DNA of 64,000 nucleotides from a bacterium BRH_c32 (GCA_001516025.1 LOEU01000010.1:24879-88878), one strand, 5' to 3'; positions 1 to 10,196 are shown, counted from the first letter of the stretch. Notes: generated from the letters alone by a model not told the origin. Translations and numbers: made by a program.

Positions 1-1824
1 ATTAATTTCTTCATAGACCGTTAATTGCCCTGCATTGACAATTCCCATATCCATGCCTGCTTTGACTGCATAATAAAGGAAAGCGGAATGCATTGCCTCA
101 CGCACATTATCATTACCTCTAAATGAGAATGAAAGATTACTTACTCCGCCCGAAATTCTTGCATGAGGAAGATTCTTCTTTATCCATTCGGTGGCATTTA
201 GATAATCAACTGCATAATTATTATGTTCTTCAATCCCTGTGGCAATTGCAAAAATATTAGGATCGAAAATTATATCCTGCGGCGGGAAATTCAATTCTTT
301 GGTCAAGATGTCGTAAGCCCTTTTGCAAATATTTATTTTTCTTTCGTAAGTATCTGCCTGACCTTTTTCATCGAATGCCATTACGATCACGGCTGCGCCA
401 TATTTCCTAACGAGCGCAGCATGCTTCTTAAATTCTTCTTCGCCCTCTTTCATGCTGATAGAATTGACGATCCCTTTACCTTGAAGGCATTTTAATCCTG
501 CTTCCAAAACGCTCCATTTGGATGAATCGAGCATAATCGGAACTCTTGAAATATCGGGTTCGGATGCAATTAAATTAAGAAAGCGAACCATAGTCTCTTC
601 CGAATTAATCATTCCTTCATCCATATTGATATCTATTATCTGCGCTCCGTTTTCTACCTGTTCGCGTGCGATAGATAATGCTTCGTCAAATTCTCCGTTT
701 TTAATTAATCGTGCAAATTTTTTAGAACCTGTAACATTTGTCCTCTCGCCAATATTTACAAAATTCATATCAGCACGGAATATCAATGGTTCCAATCCGC
801 TTAATCTTAATGTCGGTGTTATGTCAGGGATCACACGAGGCGGGAACTTAGCCGGAATTTTCGCAAATGCTTTTATATGTTCCGGAGTAGTGCCGCAGCA
901 CCCTCCTATTATATTCAGAAAACCACTTTCGGCATATTCCTCAAGTACTGACTGCATATCCGTAGGGGATTCATCATAACCTCCAAATTCATTTGGAAGT
1001 CCTGCATTTGGATAAAGACTAATAAAAACATCTGCGATATTTGAAAGCTCTTCCACGTAAGCGCGCATCTGCTTCGGTCCTAAGGCACAGTTCAGCCCGA
1101 TACTTAATAAGTTTTTTGTATTAGCAAGTGAAATCCAAAATGCTTCAGTTGTCTGTCCCGAAAGTGTTCTTCCGCTTAAGTCAGTTATTGTCCCCGAAAT
1201 CATAACGGGCAAATTAGTACCAAGCTCATCTTGAATTTCTGTAATGCCAAAAATTGCTGCTTTAGCATTAAGTGTATCGAAGATAGTTTCGACCAATAAA
1301 ATATCTGCTCCGCCTTCGATTAATCCCTTTGCCTGCTCTTTATATGCCTCTCGGACATAATCAAAATCAACTGCTCTGAATCCGGGATCATTTACATCGG
1401 GTGAGAGCGAAAGCGTTTTATTTGTAGGTCCTAATGCTCCTGCAACGAATCTTTGAATCTCCGGATTACCTTTTGTGAATTCTTCTATTGCCTCTTTGGC
1501 AAGACGTGCAGCTTCAAAATTTAATTTATATACAAAATCTTCGGTACCATAATCGGCTTGAGATATCCTTGTACTATTAAATGTATTTGTTTCTATAATA
1601 TCGCTACCGGCTTCGAGATATTTTTTATGGATACTTTTGATTATCTCCGGTTTAGTGAGGTTGAGGATATCATTATTACCTTTTAGGTCGGAGCTATGTT
1701 CTTTGAATAATTCACCGCGAAAATCTTCTTCTTCGAGTTTATAGGGCTGAATCATAGTCCCCATAGCACCATCTAAAATCAAAATTCTTTCCGTTAAAAT
1801 GTCATGTAGTTTTTTAAAAGACAT
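1..1824 (-). CDS. metH: Methionine synthase (cobalamin-dependent), N-terminal part, cut by the window edge
   Basis: This is the first 608 codons of a MetH-type enzyme, which transfers a methyl group from methyltetrahydrofolate through cobalamin to homocysteine in the cytoplasm. Residues 1-325 form the homocysteine-binding barrel: LDGAMGT at 18-24 and the zinc ligands Cys246 (GLNCALGP) and Cys309-Cys310 ([10 protein letters not shown]). Residues 345-608 are the pterin-binding domain, starting with [15 protein letters not shown]. The frame is open to base 1, so the cobalamin and activation domains lie outside the window or are separate genes. The ATG at 1824 gives the family's usual N-terminus. 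The gene is divergent from hldD with an 82-bp gap, too short for a SAM or cobalamin riboswitch, and none is visible. Confidence 0.95.
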   Translation of the reverse strand, partial: MSFKKLHDILTERILILDGAMGTMIQPYKLEEEDFRGELFKEHSSDLKGNNDILNLTKPEIIKSIHKKYLEAGSDIIETNTFNSTRISQADYGTEDFVYKLNFEAARLAKEAIEEFTKGNPEIQRFVAGALGPTNKTLSLSPDVNDPGFRAVDFDYVREAYKEQAKGLIEGGADILLVETIFDTLNAKAAIFGITEIQDELGTNLPVMISGTITDLSGRTLSGQTTEAFWISLANTKNLLSIGLNCALGPKQMRAYVEELSNIADVFISLYPNAGLPNEFGGYDESPTDMQSVLEEYAESGFLNIIGGCCGTTPEHIKAFAKIPAKFPPRVIPDITPTLRLSGLEPLIFRADMNFVNIGERTNVTGSKKFARLIKNGEFDEALSIAREQVENGAQIIDINMDEGMINSEETMVRFLNLIASEPDISRVPIMLDSSKWSVLEAGLKCLQGKGIVNSISMKEGEEEFKKHAALVRKYGAAVIVMAFDEKGQADTYERKINICKRAYDILTKELNFPPQDIIFDPNIFAIATGIEEHNNYAVDYLNATEWIKKNLPHARISGGVSNLSFSFRGNDNVREAMHSAFLYYAVKAGMDMGIVNAGQLTVYEEIN

Positions 1825-1906
1825 ATATTTATTTTTTAGATAACCTATTTTGTAAATAGTGCCAAATATAGCTAATTTACCTTTCAATTAAAATTATCGT
1901 GGAGAA

Positions 1907-2887
1907 ATGATGATAGTCGTAACAGGCGGCGCGGGCTTTATTGGCAGTGCTCTCGTTTGGAGACTTAATAAACTTGGGCATACTAATATTATTATTGTAG
2001 ATGAACTTGGTAAAGATGAAAAATGGAAGAACTTGGTGGGTCTTAATTATACTGATTACTATGATAAATTCGATTTTATAGAGATGATTTTGGATAGAAC
2101 TGTACCTTTTGATATCGATGCAATTTTTCATCTCGGAGCTTGTTCCGCCACTACTGAAAAAGATGCTGATTTCCTAATGACCAATAATTATAAATATTCT
2201 CTCGAATTGGCAAAGTACTCTTTAGAACATGATGTTCGTTTTATCTATGCTTCCTCTGCCGCTACTTATGGAGACGGGAGCAACGGCTATTCTGATAATG
2301 AGAGTCTTCTCGATACACTAAGACCTCTTAATATGTATGGCTATTCAAAGCATCTTCTCGATACTTGGCTTCTCAAACATAAATTGCTCCATAAAGTTGT
2401 GGGACTAAAATATTTCAATGTATATGGACCCAACGAATATCATAAGGATGATATGAGAAGTGTTGTACATAAGGCATTCGGACAGATTCAAGAAACGGGG
2501 AAAGTAAACCTATTTAAATCTTACCATCCCGATTATAAAGATGGGGAGCAGAAAAGAGATTTTATTTACGTGAAAGATGCAGTTGAAATGACTTTACACT
2601 TTTTCCATAATCGTGATATTGGTGGTATCTATAATATCGGTACGGGTAATGCACATACGTGGATAGAACTTGTTACGGCAATATTCAAGGCACTTAACAA
2701 GCCCGTTAATATTGAGTTTATTGATATGCCCGAGCACCTAAGAGAAAAATATCAGTACTTTACTCAAGCAGATATTTTTAAGATAAGAGAGAAAAAATAT
2801 ATTCATCCGATCTATGATATTAATGTCGGCGTTTCGGATTATGTAAAAGAATATTTATTAAAGAATGAATACTTGGGGCTAAGTTGA
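1907..2887 (+). CDS. hldD: ADP-L-glycero-D-manno-heptose 6-epimerase
   Basis: HldD (RfaD) epimerises ADP-D-glycero-manno-heptose to the L-glycero form, the last step in making the heptose donor of the LPS inner core. The 326-residue protein is a short-chain dehydrogenase/reductase with an N-terminal Rossmann motif TGGAGFIG (residues 6-13), the SSAATYG strand near 116-122 and the catalytic pair Tyr144-xxx-Lys148 (YGYSK). Length and motifs fit the family over its whole extent. Two ATGs are adjacent; GGAG at 1901-1904 lies five bases before the second (1910), so translation probably starts there. The stop overlaps the TTG start of the next gene, which suggests translational coupling. It implies an organism with heptose-containing LPS. 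Confidence 0.93.
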   Translation: MMIVVTGGAGFIGSALVWRLNKLGHTNIIIVDELGKDEKWKNLVGLNYTDYYDKFDFIEMILDRTVPFDIDAIFHLGACSATTEKDADFLMTNNYKYSLELAKYSLEHDVRFIYASSAATYGDGSNGYSDNESLLDTLRPLNMYGYSKHLLDTWLLKHKLLHKVVGLKYFNVYGPNEYHKDDMRSVVHKAFGQIQETGKVNLFKSYHPDYKDGEQKRDFIYVKDAVEMTLHFFHNRDIGGIYNIGTGNAHTWIELVTAIFKALNKPVNIEFIDMPEHLREKYQYFTQADIFKIREKKYIHPIYDINVGVSDYVKEYLLKNEYLGLS

Positions 2888-3345
2888 CAATTTACGCAAC
2901 ACTAATTTATGTCCAAAAAGATAATTGCACCTTAATGCTTCACCGAAATAAAAAAGAAAACGATTACCATAGAGGGAAATGGAATGGTCTCGGAGGGAAA
3001 GCCGAAGCGGGAGAATCACCTGAAGAATGCGCTATGCGCGAGCTTTATGAAGAATCGGGACTTAAAGCAGAAAAAATGCAGATGAAAGGTTTTATTACAT
3101 TCCCGATGTTTGATGGAATAAATGATTGGCATGTTTTTCTTTTTACAGTTTCTGAATTTGAGGGCGAATTAATAGAATGTAACGAAGGTCATCTCGAATG
3201 GGTGCCTGATGATAAACTTACCGAACTTAATTTATGGGAAGGGGATAAGATATTTATCCCCTGGTTATTTGAAGACCGCTTCTTCAGTGCTAAATTTATT
3301 TATGAAAATAAACAGTATATAAGCCACACAGTTAATTTCTATTGA
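2884..3345 (+). CDS. Nudix hydrolase, MTH1-like (8-oxo-dGTP diphosphatase type)
   Basis: A 153-residue Nudix hydrolase. The complete Nudix box (G-x5-E-x7-REUxEExGU) runs from Gly38 to Leu60, with REL at 52-54 and the metal-binding EE at 56-57. The flanking WNGLGGKAEAGES resembles MTH1-type oxidised-purine nucleotide hydrolases rather than short MutT, so removal of 8-oxo-dGTP or similar damaged nucleotides is the likely role; substrate is inferred. The TTG start overlaps the hldD stop as TTGA, so the gene is probably translated by re-initiation. Its 3' end overlaps the end of the convergent hydrolase gene by seven bases, leaving no room for a terminator. Confidence 0.88.
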   Translation: MTIYATLIYVQKDNCTLMLHRNKKENDYHRGKWNGLGGKAEAGESPEECAMRELYEESGLKAEKMQMKGFITFPMFDGINDWHVFLFTVSEFEGELIECNEGHLEWVPDDKLTELNLWEGDKIFIPWLFEDRFFSAKFIYENKQYISHTVNFY

Positions 3346-4136
3346 ACATTCACTCGTCTTAAAAACCCTAAAATCAGATCATTAACTGCTGCAGGATTTT
3401 CTATTGGAGTCATGTGTCCTGAGCGAGGAACGATTGCAATTTCAGAATTAGGAATTTTCGCACCCATCTCTCTCATTTTTTCCGGAGGGGTTAATTTATC
3501 GAATGCTCCGCATATTAATAAAGTCGGTACGTTAATCTCTTTTAAGAAATCATTTGTATCAGTCCGGCTTAAGAGAGCAATCGTTGCTCCTTTGATTCCT
3601 TTCGATGAATTCTTTTTTGATTGCTTAATCCACGCTTTTAATACTTTAGGATAATCCTTTGGTGCATCCACTGAGAAACAATTTGTAACAAATTCTTCGA
3701 CGAATTTATCGCACTTGCCGTTATTAATTTTTTCAATAATTCCGGCTCGTTTTAATTTATTAGCGTTATCGTCTCCATCAGCTTTTGTATCCATTAATAT
3801 AAGTGCAGAATAATCTTCTTTATATTTTTCGGCAAATCGGAGTGCCATATATCCGCCCATAGAAAGACCGCAGATAACAGGTTTTTTGAGTTTTAATTTT
3901 TTTATGAGATCATAAAGATCATCAACATAAGATTCCATTGTATAGATTCCGTCTCCGACTTTACTTTTACCAAGCCCTCTTACGTCATAGGTAATGCACT
4001 TAAATTCGTTTTTCAATGCCTTTGTGGTATCTTTCCACATTGTGCTATCATAAGGGAATCCATGAATAAAAACTATCGGTTTACCTTTTTCATTACCAGT
4101 TATATTAACAGCTAATCCATTAATTTTTTCTTTCAT
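3339..4136 (-). CDS. Alpha/beta hydrolase fold protein
   Basis: A cytoplasmic alpha/beta hydrolase of 265 residues without a signal peptide. The oxyanion-loop motif HGFPYD follows strand 3, the nucleophile elbow is GLSMGG (Ser92), and the acid and base are Asp213 (GAFDKLTPP) and His241 (SGHMTPIENP), a complete triad. The substrate cannot be told from sequence; it resembles the generic esterase/haloperoxidase-like group. An upstream in-frame ATG at 4148 exists, but GGAGG at 4142-4146 sits five bases before the ATG at 4136, which decides the start. It is downstream of, but separated by a terminator from, the DUF5916 gene, so it probably has its own promoter. Confidence 0.87.
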   Translation of the reverse strand: MKEKINGLAVNITGNEKGKPIVFIHGFPYDSTMWKDTTKALKNEFKCITYDVRGLGKSKVGDGIYTMESYVDDLYDLIKKLKLKKPVICGLSMGGYMALRFAEKYKEDYSALILMDTKADGDDNANKLKRAGIIEKINNGKCDKFVEEFVTNCFSVDAPKDYPKVLKAWIKQSKKNSSKGIKGATIALLSRTDTNDFLKEINVPTLLICGAFDKLTPPEKMREMGAKIPNSEIAIVPRSGHMTPIENPAAVNDLILGFLRRVNVQ

Positions 4137-4155
4137 ATTATCCTCCATCGAATTA

Positions 4156-4188
4156 TAAAAAACGGTTCCGATAAAAATATCGAAACCG
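4156..4188 (-). terminator. Rho-independent terminator after the DUF5916 gene
   Basis: Inverted repeat with 11-base arms at 4163-4173 and 4178-4188 (one mismatch, four-base loop), followed on the minus strand by six T residues (4162-4157). It lies about 60 bases past the stop of the DUF5916 gene and before the hydrolase ribosome binding site. Confidence 0.75.
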
Positions 4189-4249
4189 AAAATTTAATTA
4201 ATAACTGTAAGTTAAAAGATTCAGGGATAATATTCATATTATCTTTTTA

Positions 4250-6406
4250 TTAAAAATAATATAGATACTTCACTTTAAGCACGGCAGCTCTTTCGGCTGT
4301 AACCATTTTAAATTTGTCATTACGTGCTTGGATCTCATTCACCGCAAAATAGATCCAACTTTTTGGTGAAAAATTATATGAGAATAAAAGTCCTGCAATT
4401 ATTCTTTCCATTCTGTCAGTTGATCGGACAAATATATTATCTACATATACACGGACACTTAAATCATTTACGGGTGTTAAGTCTATGTATGGACGAGCGT
4501 TATATGTAATATCTTCAATACCGCCATCAGGATTTCCTTCTATAAATAGATCTAATGAAGAACCAATTTTGAAGGTTTTATGAGCTTTCCAATCTATTTC
4601 ACCGCCTACCCAAGAATAATTTGCAAGATAATCACGCGAGAAATTATATGTATTTTGGTATCCGCCATATAGATTTGCGCTCCAATCGGGTGAAGTGTTA
4701 TACCAAGAACTAAGATTAATACTATAAGAATTATAATTCTTTCCGACATCGCGAGCTTTGCTATAATCTAAATTTAATTCAAAACCCCATCCATTTCTGA
4801 ATTGCATATTGAAACCGAATAGACCGCCATAATCCGTAAAGCTATCGGCTTTTTCATAATTAAGGACTACACCGGTATATGTAAGAATTTGAGAAACAAT
4901 TCCCTCATCAGGAAGCCATACAGGACCTACGAGAGAGACAAATTCGCCTGTCCCTTTCCATGGAGCAAAACCGACAGAATTAATATCAAAATCATCTCCG
5001 ATATATCTTCCGCGTGTATAAAACATTAAGTCATTCGTTAAGTAAGTAAAACCAAAAGATCCGGCATAATCGCCTTCTGAATTATTTATCGAACGTGCTA
5101 ATTGATATGCAAATTGATATTCAGGTTGTCTGAAAGCACCATCTATATCTATTACACCATTCACGTTTCCGGGAGTTTGCTTGCCTACAAATAATACACC
5201 GATAGTTGAATTCTCTAAAATAGTTTTTTTTACACGTCCCGAAGTAAATAGCGCAGCTTCTTCGATCATCTTAGTATCGCCATCCATATATTGAGTTTCA
5301 GCAGTACGTGCAGCAAAACCTCCATATTCCCAATCGCCAATTCTTCCGGATGCTTTTGCCCCAAATGTCAATGGCACTTCCGAGCCATCGGGCAATCTCT
5401 TACCAATGCGGCGCGAATAAAATAAATCCATCGGACGATAGAAACCGGTATTGCGCTGCCTTCCTGCAGGCATAAAAATTTCATTTCCTTGAACAAAGAA
5501 AGGTCGTCTTTCACTAAAGAAAGTTTCATAGCGCGAAATATTAAATTGGAATGGATCAGCTTCAATCTGAGCAAAGTCGGGATTGATTGTAGCATTTAAG
5601 GTTAGTTGTGCAGAAGGATTATAGAAAACATCTAAACCAACCTGCGGTTCAATATCATATTTTCCGTCTCCTTGATAAGTTGCTTTGCTTAGTCCAACGG
5701 GATATATTTCTAAATTAAGACCTTCGATTGTGGGCTTAAAATCACCTAGTAATAATTTTCCGAATTTAGAAATTCTTTGTCCCTCGCTTTTTTCATATTC
5801 GCACCAGTATTGATCTTCTTTATTTATGGGTCGGTAGCGGTCGAAATCTAATCCCCATTGATTAAGATCATTATTGTATTGAATCGATTTATAGGGAATT
5901 TCCATTTCAACGACAAAACCCCAGTCATAAATTCTTGAATCGGCAAACCAGATACCATCCCAGCTATAATCTCTATTACGTGCATCATCGATAAGGCGGC
6001 AATCTGCTTTCACCCCTGAAGCAGACACTGCGAATTTATAAGCACTTTTTTGATCTCCGAAAGTATCAATCATAAAAGAGACTACATCACCGCTAAAATC
6101 ATCCAATTTACCTGTGAAGTTTTGAATGTTTTCTCTTTCGTCGTAGGAGATAATCAAGCAATAGATTGCGTTTTCGGTTGTTAGAACTTTCGCTGTTGTT
6201 TTTCTGGTAATTGGCTGATTAAAATAAGGAGCGTGTTGGAAAAAATCAGTTGTAGAATCGGCATTAGACCAAGTATCATCAATAAAGCCATCAATATTAA
6301 TTTTTTCTGAAGTTAGCTTTAGTTTGAGTATTTTCTCAGAATTTGGATTATTGCCTGCATATAAAAAAGATACAGAAATAAATATAAGGAGTAAAAAATT
6401 TTTCAT
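4250..6406 (-). CDS. DUF5916 family outer-membrane protein with CBM9-like domain
   Basis: A 718-residue exported protein with a signal peptide (residues 1-17, ending FLYAG). Residues about 30-200 look like a CBM9/DOMON-like beta-sandwich (IDGFIDDTWSNAD near the start), and the rest fits DUF5916, including the conserved FFSERRPFFVQGNEIF region, ending in alternating beta strands and a terminal Phe typical of an outer-membrane barrel. The family is common in Bacteroidota and gammaproteobacteria; its function is not established, and sugar or haem binding by the N-terminal domain is only an analogy. It is followed by its own terminator. The upstream gap of 61 bp separates it from mrr, so read-through from the restriction genes is possible. 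Confidence 0.85.
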   Translation of the reverse strand: MKNFLLLIFISVSFLYAGNNPNSEKILKLKLTSEKINIDGFIDDTWSNADSTTDFFQHAPYFNQPITRKTTAKVLTTENAIYCLIISYDERENIQNFTGKLDDFSGDVVSFMIDTFGDQKSAYKFAVSASGVKADCRLIDDARNRDYSWDGIWFADSRIYDWGFVVEMEIPYKSIQYNNDLNQWGLDFDRYRPINKEDQYWCEYEKSEGQRISKFGKLLLGDFKPTIEGLNLEIYPVGLSKATYQGDGKYDIEPQVGLDVFYNPSAQLTLNATINPDFAQIEADPFQFNISRYETFFSERRPFFVQGNEIFMPAGRQRNTGFYRPMDLFYSRRIGKRLPDGSEVPLTFGAKASGRIGDWEYGGFAARTAETQYMDGDTKMIEEAALFTSGRVKKTILENSTIGVLFVGKQTPGNVNGVIDIDGAFRQPEYQFAYQLARSINNSEGDYAGSFGFTYLTNDLMFYTRGRYIGDDFDINSVGFAPWKGTGEFVSLVGPVWLPDEGIVSQILTYTGVVLNYEKADSFTDYGGLFGFNMQFRNGWGFELNLDYSKARDVGKNYNSYSINLSSWYNTSPDWSANLYGGYQNTYNFSRDYLANYSWVGGEIDWKAHKTFKIGSSLDLFIEGNPDGGIEDITYNARPYIDLTPVNDLSVRVYVDNIFVRSTDRMERIIAGLLFSYNFSPKSWIYFAVNEIQARNDKFKMVTAERAAVLKVKYLYYF

Positions 6407-6467
6407 TTAACACCGGATTAGTTACGTATGGTTTTTAGACGTATGAAGTAGGGGATTGGTTACAAAG

Positions 6468-7388
6468 TTACTCTTCTTCAAAATAATCTGTATCGATTTT
6501 TTTGATTAAATAATTTGAAACTGTAGAAACAGCTAGATCATTCTCAATCATTAATTTTGCTAATTGTTCACCATCTACTAAAACTATTTTTGTTTCATTT
6601 CTTGGAGCATAATCTAATGCTTCTTTAGAGAAATAAGAAGTGGTAATAAAAACGCCTTTTTTTGCTCCTTGACCGGCAAGAGCTCCTACGAATTTTTGTA
6701 ATTCAGGTCGTCCCACTACTCCTTGCCACCTTTTTGCTTGTACATAAATAATATCTAGCCCAAGTTTATCTTCTTTTATAATTCCATCAATTCCTTCGTC
6801 CCCGCTTTTCCCGATTGCCTTACCGGCATCTGCCATCGAACCGCCATATCCCATCTTCACAAGTAGTTCTATTACAAGCCTTTCAAAGAATGCAGGCTTA
6901 ACGTTTTTTACTTTTGATAAAAGTTCTTGAGCAAGAGTATCATTTATTTTTTGAAATGAATCTTCCATATTTTCTTCAGGCGTCTGAGTATCCTCTGTCG
7001 AATCAGATTCATTATCCTCTAAATTATTACTTCTTTCTTTTTTTGTCGAATTTATATGCTCAATAAATGCAGGTATAGTTTTAATAAGTTGCAAATTAAT
7101 AATAGGCGGATTTCTATGTAAAAGGGCTACACCATTATCTGTAATTAAATAATATCCCTTACGAGTTTTTTCAATAAGTCCAGCCATTTTTAGATACGAA
7201 ACTGCCCAATACACTCTATTGGTAAATCTTGATTGAGTTCTACTCGGCAATAGTTCTTCGATTTCAGCTTCAGTTAATTTATATTCTTTAACTAAGTGCT
7301 CTACAACTTCTTTTGTAGATTTTTCTTCCTTCGAAGACATGAATTTTAATGCTGGTAACATTAGACTTTGGAAATCAGGAATAGCCAT
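6468..7388 (-). CDS. mrr: Mrr-type modification-dependent restriction endonuclease
   Basis: A 306-residue homologue of E. coli Mrr over its full length. Residues 1-95 are the Mrr N-terminal winged-helix domain (SRFTNRVYWAVSYLKMAGL; GYYLITDNG). Residues 110-150 are a charged linker. Residues about 160-290 are the Mrr catalytic PD-(D/E)xK domain with Glu169, Asp201 (GIDGII), Gln217-Ala-Lys219 (VQAKRWQ) and the GRPELQKFVGALAGQ and GVFITTS blocks. E. coli Mrr cleaves DNA carrying N6-methyladenine or 5-methylcytosine in certain contexts; the specificity here is unknown. The start lies 18 bp past the stop of the type IIG gene on the same strand, so the two are probably one transcript. Confidence 0.9.
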   Translation of the reverse strand: MAIPDFQSLMLPALKFMSSKEEKSTKEVVEHLVKEYKLTEAEIEELLPSRTQSRFTNRVYWAVSYLKMAGLIEKTRKGYYLITDNGVALLHRNPPIINLQLIKTIPAFIEHINSTKKERSNNLEDNESDSTEDTQTPEENMEDSFQKINDTLAQELLSKVKNVKPAFFERLVIELLVKMGYGGSMADAGKAIGKSGDEGIDGIIKEDKLGLDIIYVQAKRWQGVVGRPELQKFVGALAGQGAKKGVFITTSYFSKEALDYAPRNETKIVLVDGEQLAKLMIENDLAVSTVSNYLIKKIDTDYFEEE

Positions 7389-7406
7389 AAACCCTCTTAA
7401 TTTTTA

Positions 7407-10196
7407 TTATGTTGATTCTACAATTTTTATTTCTTCTTCAGTTAATCCGTATAACTCATAAACAAGATTATCAATCTGCCGATCAAGAGAAATACATTTA
7501 TTTTCTAAGTATTCTTTTTCACTTTCAGTTTTGGCTAAAAATAATGTTTGTTTTGAATTAAGAATCTTATCAACTAAGTCAATAAGAGCTTTTGATATTA
7601 GTTTATCATGGTCGTCAACTATAGGTAATTTTTCCACTTCAAAAACTCGTAGTTCAATATACCCACCTCCTAAATGAGTTGCTTCATATTTTGTCCTTGC
7701 ATAAAAAGTCATTAATTTTGAATTCAAAATTCCTAACAAGTATTTTAATTCAACATTTTTTGAAGATTTTATGACATATACTGTATTGATAGGATTTAAT
7801 TCTCCATTTTCATCAATAGCTGATTCAAGTACATAACATATTTTCTTCATTAATATTTTTGAATCATTATCGATTTCAAATTGTTTAGAATTTTTATAAT
7901 ATTTTTGCTTTGAAAAAGCAAATCTTGAAATCTCTTTATTAGTAACAGCAGGAACACTATAATTTTTCTTTTCTGTACCAAGGTCTTTTGAAGTACCCCT
8001 TCCACGATAAACTGAAAGAGAATTCATATTAGCAACTGATTCAATTTTTTCTACTAATTCATGTTTATTATCAAAACTTAATGTTAGAATATTTTCATCA
8101 CCTTTTAACAGATTTGATTGTTCAATTATTTTTTTAGTTAAGAAGTGTTTCTCATTATTTAATTCAATTATTTCAACCGTTGAATTTTTTGTTTTTTCTT
8201 TTTTTATCAAAAAGATATATGGATATGTAGAAACTGAACCAAATACTTTAGCTAATGATACATCAACTAGTTTTTCAATCGTAAAATTCGAAACTATCCA
8301 TTCTCTCAATGGTCTACCATAATTTGTGACGCAGAATTTATTAGAAGTTATATAACCTAATGTTGCATGATCTTTTAGTAGTTGAACAGCCCTTTCATAA
8401 AAGAGTTGATATAAATCAAATTGCCCAATTCCAGATAAATAATTATCACGAAAATAATTTCTTGGTTTTAAATCAATATCATGTACTCTTACGTAAGGGG
8501 GATTCCCAACAATAGCATCAAAGCCACCTTTCTTCATTACTTCTGGAAATGCATCTTCAAAGTCCATCGGGCGCAATTTAAGTTCCTCTTCACGACTGAA
8601 TAACTGTCCATCCAATATATCCGTGCCTATCAATGAATTTCCGCATATAATATTAGTATTCAAGTTTGGAAGTAATTGCTCTTTAAACATCACCCACGTA
8701 TCTTGTGCCGTTGCAGTAGTTTCGTCTTCTAATAATTTCAAATAAAGTGAAAGCTGAGTTACTTCCACTGCCTGAGAATCGAGATCAACTCCATAAACAT
8801 TATTCGTGAGAATTTTCTGTTTCTGTTTTAATGAAAGTATCCATTTTTCATCTTGTAAATGGCATCCATCCTTTTTTGCCTGAGCAGGATTATCTTGATA
8901 CCACTTGCTATGATATTCTAAAAGACGATCAAATACAGTTATCAAAAATGAACCACTGCCACAGGAGATATCCGCAAATCGAAATTTTGAAATTTCTGCC
9001 GGTGTTTTTCCTTCAATCATCTTTCCGACAGTATTATCAACTATGTAATTAACTATATATTGTGGTGTGTAATAAACTCCGCCCGCTTTTCTTACTTCGG
9101 GCTTTTCCTCAATCCTCACTCTTTTTTCGGTAGCGATCACAACCTTGCCAAGGAATCTCTCATAAATTGATCCGAGTATGTGGATAGGAATTATATCAAA
9201 ATTATAAGGGGAGTTTACATGCGAAAGTTCGTCGCAAATCTGAGTGAACGATTTATCTGAAGGCTCAATAAAACCTTCACTATCGACAAAATGCTTTTTG
9301 AAAACAACGCCATTATATTTTGCATCTAATTTTCTTGAAACATTTCTAAAATCTTTCCAAGCATTTTTTGATTTCCCAAAGACACTTACATAGTGTTCCG
9401 GCTCAATCTGCTTATCTTCGAGAAAACGAATAAATACTAACCGGTCAATAGTTCTCTGAGTCATCTCGGTAAGCTCATCGCTTTCCAAATTTGGGTTTGC
9501 TCTCTTAAATGACTTTGCAAGTGAATCTCTAATTTCATCTAATTCAATTAAAAATGCATCATCAATAGATTGGTAAAGCCCTTTATGAAGTCCTTTTTGC
9601 GCTGTCTTACCTTTTGGCTTAGGAAGACTCTCTGCGAATTTTTGCAAAGAATTATTTGCTACCGCCTCACGACTTATTAGCCAATATATTTCAGAAAATA
9701 TTTCTTTATCTGTATAATCGCTATAATGATACTGCTTAATTTTATTATTTAGAATTGTTGTGATATCCGGTTTTAATCGGCAATCAATTATATGAAGTTC
9801 TTCAAAATCGAATAAGAAGGTTATTTCTGTTTGTGAGTTCCATCCATATCGGCAAGATTGGAAATAGTTATCTGCATTTAATAGGTTTCTCGATGGTTTC
9901 TTTGCTTCTAAATAAAACTTTACATCTCTGAAATTTGGCGCAATATAAAAAGCATAATCAGCTCTCTTCTGTGCTCTCTCTATCGATACACCTTTTTCAA
10001 TTTTTAATTCCTGCTCGTAAGGATTTTTTTGTTCGTTATGATATACATCCCATCCGAGAGCATGAAAAAATTTATCAATAAAATCTTTTCTTACTTCTAC
10101 TTCACTATATGAAGGAGATAAATATTTTGATTCGTTTTCTTTAAAATCTTGAACTAAGATTGAAACTTCTGCAAATGCACTTTCATATTTAGTCAA
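7407..10196 (-). CDS. Type IIG restriction-modification enzyme (Eco57I-like)
   Basis: A single 929-residue chain combining nuclease, adenine methyltransferase and specificity region. The N-terminal third holds a PD-(D/E)xK-like nuclease: Asp80 (RADYAFYI) and Glu97-x-Lys99 (FYLEAKK). The methyltransferase has motif I ADISCGSGSFL near residue 409 and motif IV NPPY near 563, the order of gamma-class N6-adenine enzymes with the Eco57I domain. The last ~250 residues resemble a TaqI-like target recognition region. An alternative is a BREX PglX-like methylase, but the N-terminal nuclease motif and lack of BREX neighbours argue against it. It is probably co-transcribed with mrr. Target sequence cannot be predicted. 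Confidence 0.88.
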   Translation of the reverse strand: MTKYESAFAEVSILVQDFKENESKYLSPSYSEVEVRKDFIDKFFHALGWDVYHNEQKNPYEQELKIEKGVSIERAQKRADYAFYIAPNFRDVKFYLEAKKPSRNLLNADNYFQSCRYGWNSQTEITFLFDFEELHIIDCRLKPDITTILNNKIKQYHYSDYTDKEIFSEIYWLISREAVANNSLQKFAESLPKPKGKTAQKGLHKGLYQSIDDAFLIELDEIRDSLAKSFKRANPNLESDELTEMTQRTIDRLVFIRFLEDKQIEPEHYVSVFGKSKNAWKDFRNVSRKLDAKYNGVVFKKHFVDSEGFIEPSDKSFTQICDELSHVNSPYNFDIIPIHILGSIYERFLGKVVIATEKRVRIEEKPEVRKAGGVYYTPQYIVNYIVDNTVGKMIEGKTPAEISKFRFADISCGSGSFLITVFDRLLEYHSKWYQDNPAQAKKDGCHLQDEKWILSLKQKQKILTNNVYGVDLDSQAVEVTQLSLYLKLLEDETTATAQDTWVMFKEQLLPNLNTNIICGNSLIGTDILDGQLFSREEELKLRPMDFEDAFPEVMKKGGFDAIVGNPPYVRVHDIDLKPRNYFRDNYLSGIGQFDLYQLFYERAVQLLKDHATLGYITSNKFCVTNYGRPLREWIVSNFTIEKLVDVSLAKVFGSVSTYPYIFLIKKEKTKNSTVEIIELNNEKHFLTKKIIEQSNLLKGDENILTLSFDNKHELVEKIESVANMNSLSVYRGRGTSKDLGTEKKNYSVPAVTNKEISRFAFSKQKYYKNSKQFEIDNDSKILMKKICYVLESAIDENGELNPINTVYVIKSSKNVELKYLLGILNSKLMTFYARTKYEATHLGGGYIELRVFEVEKLPIVDDHDKLISKALIDLVDKILNSKQTLFLAKTESEKEYLENKCISLDRQIDNLVYELYGLTEEEIKIVEST

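Noticed and set aside
223..979. Two plus-strand open frames of 90 and 153 codons
   Set aside because: Both are antisense to metH, whose motifs are intact in the opposite frame.
1825..1906. SAM or cobalamin riboswitch before metH
   Set aside because: Only 82 bp separate metH from the divergent hldD and no riboswitch core is visible.
7407..10196. BREX or Pgl system
   Set aside because: The methylase resembles PglX in the Eco57I part, but an N-terminal nuclease motif is present and no BrxA, BrxB, BrxC, PglZ or BrxL neighbour exists.
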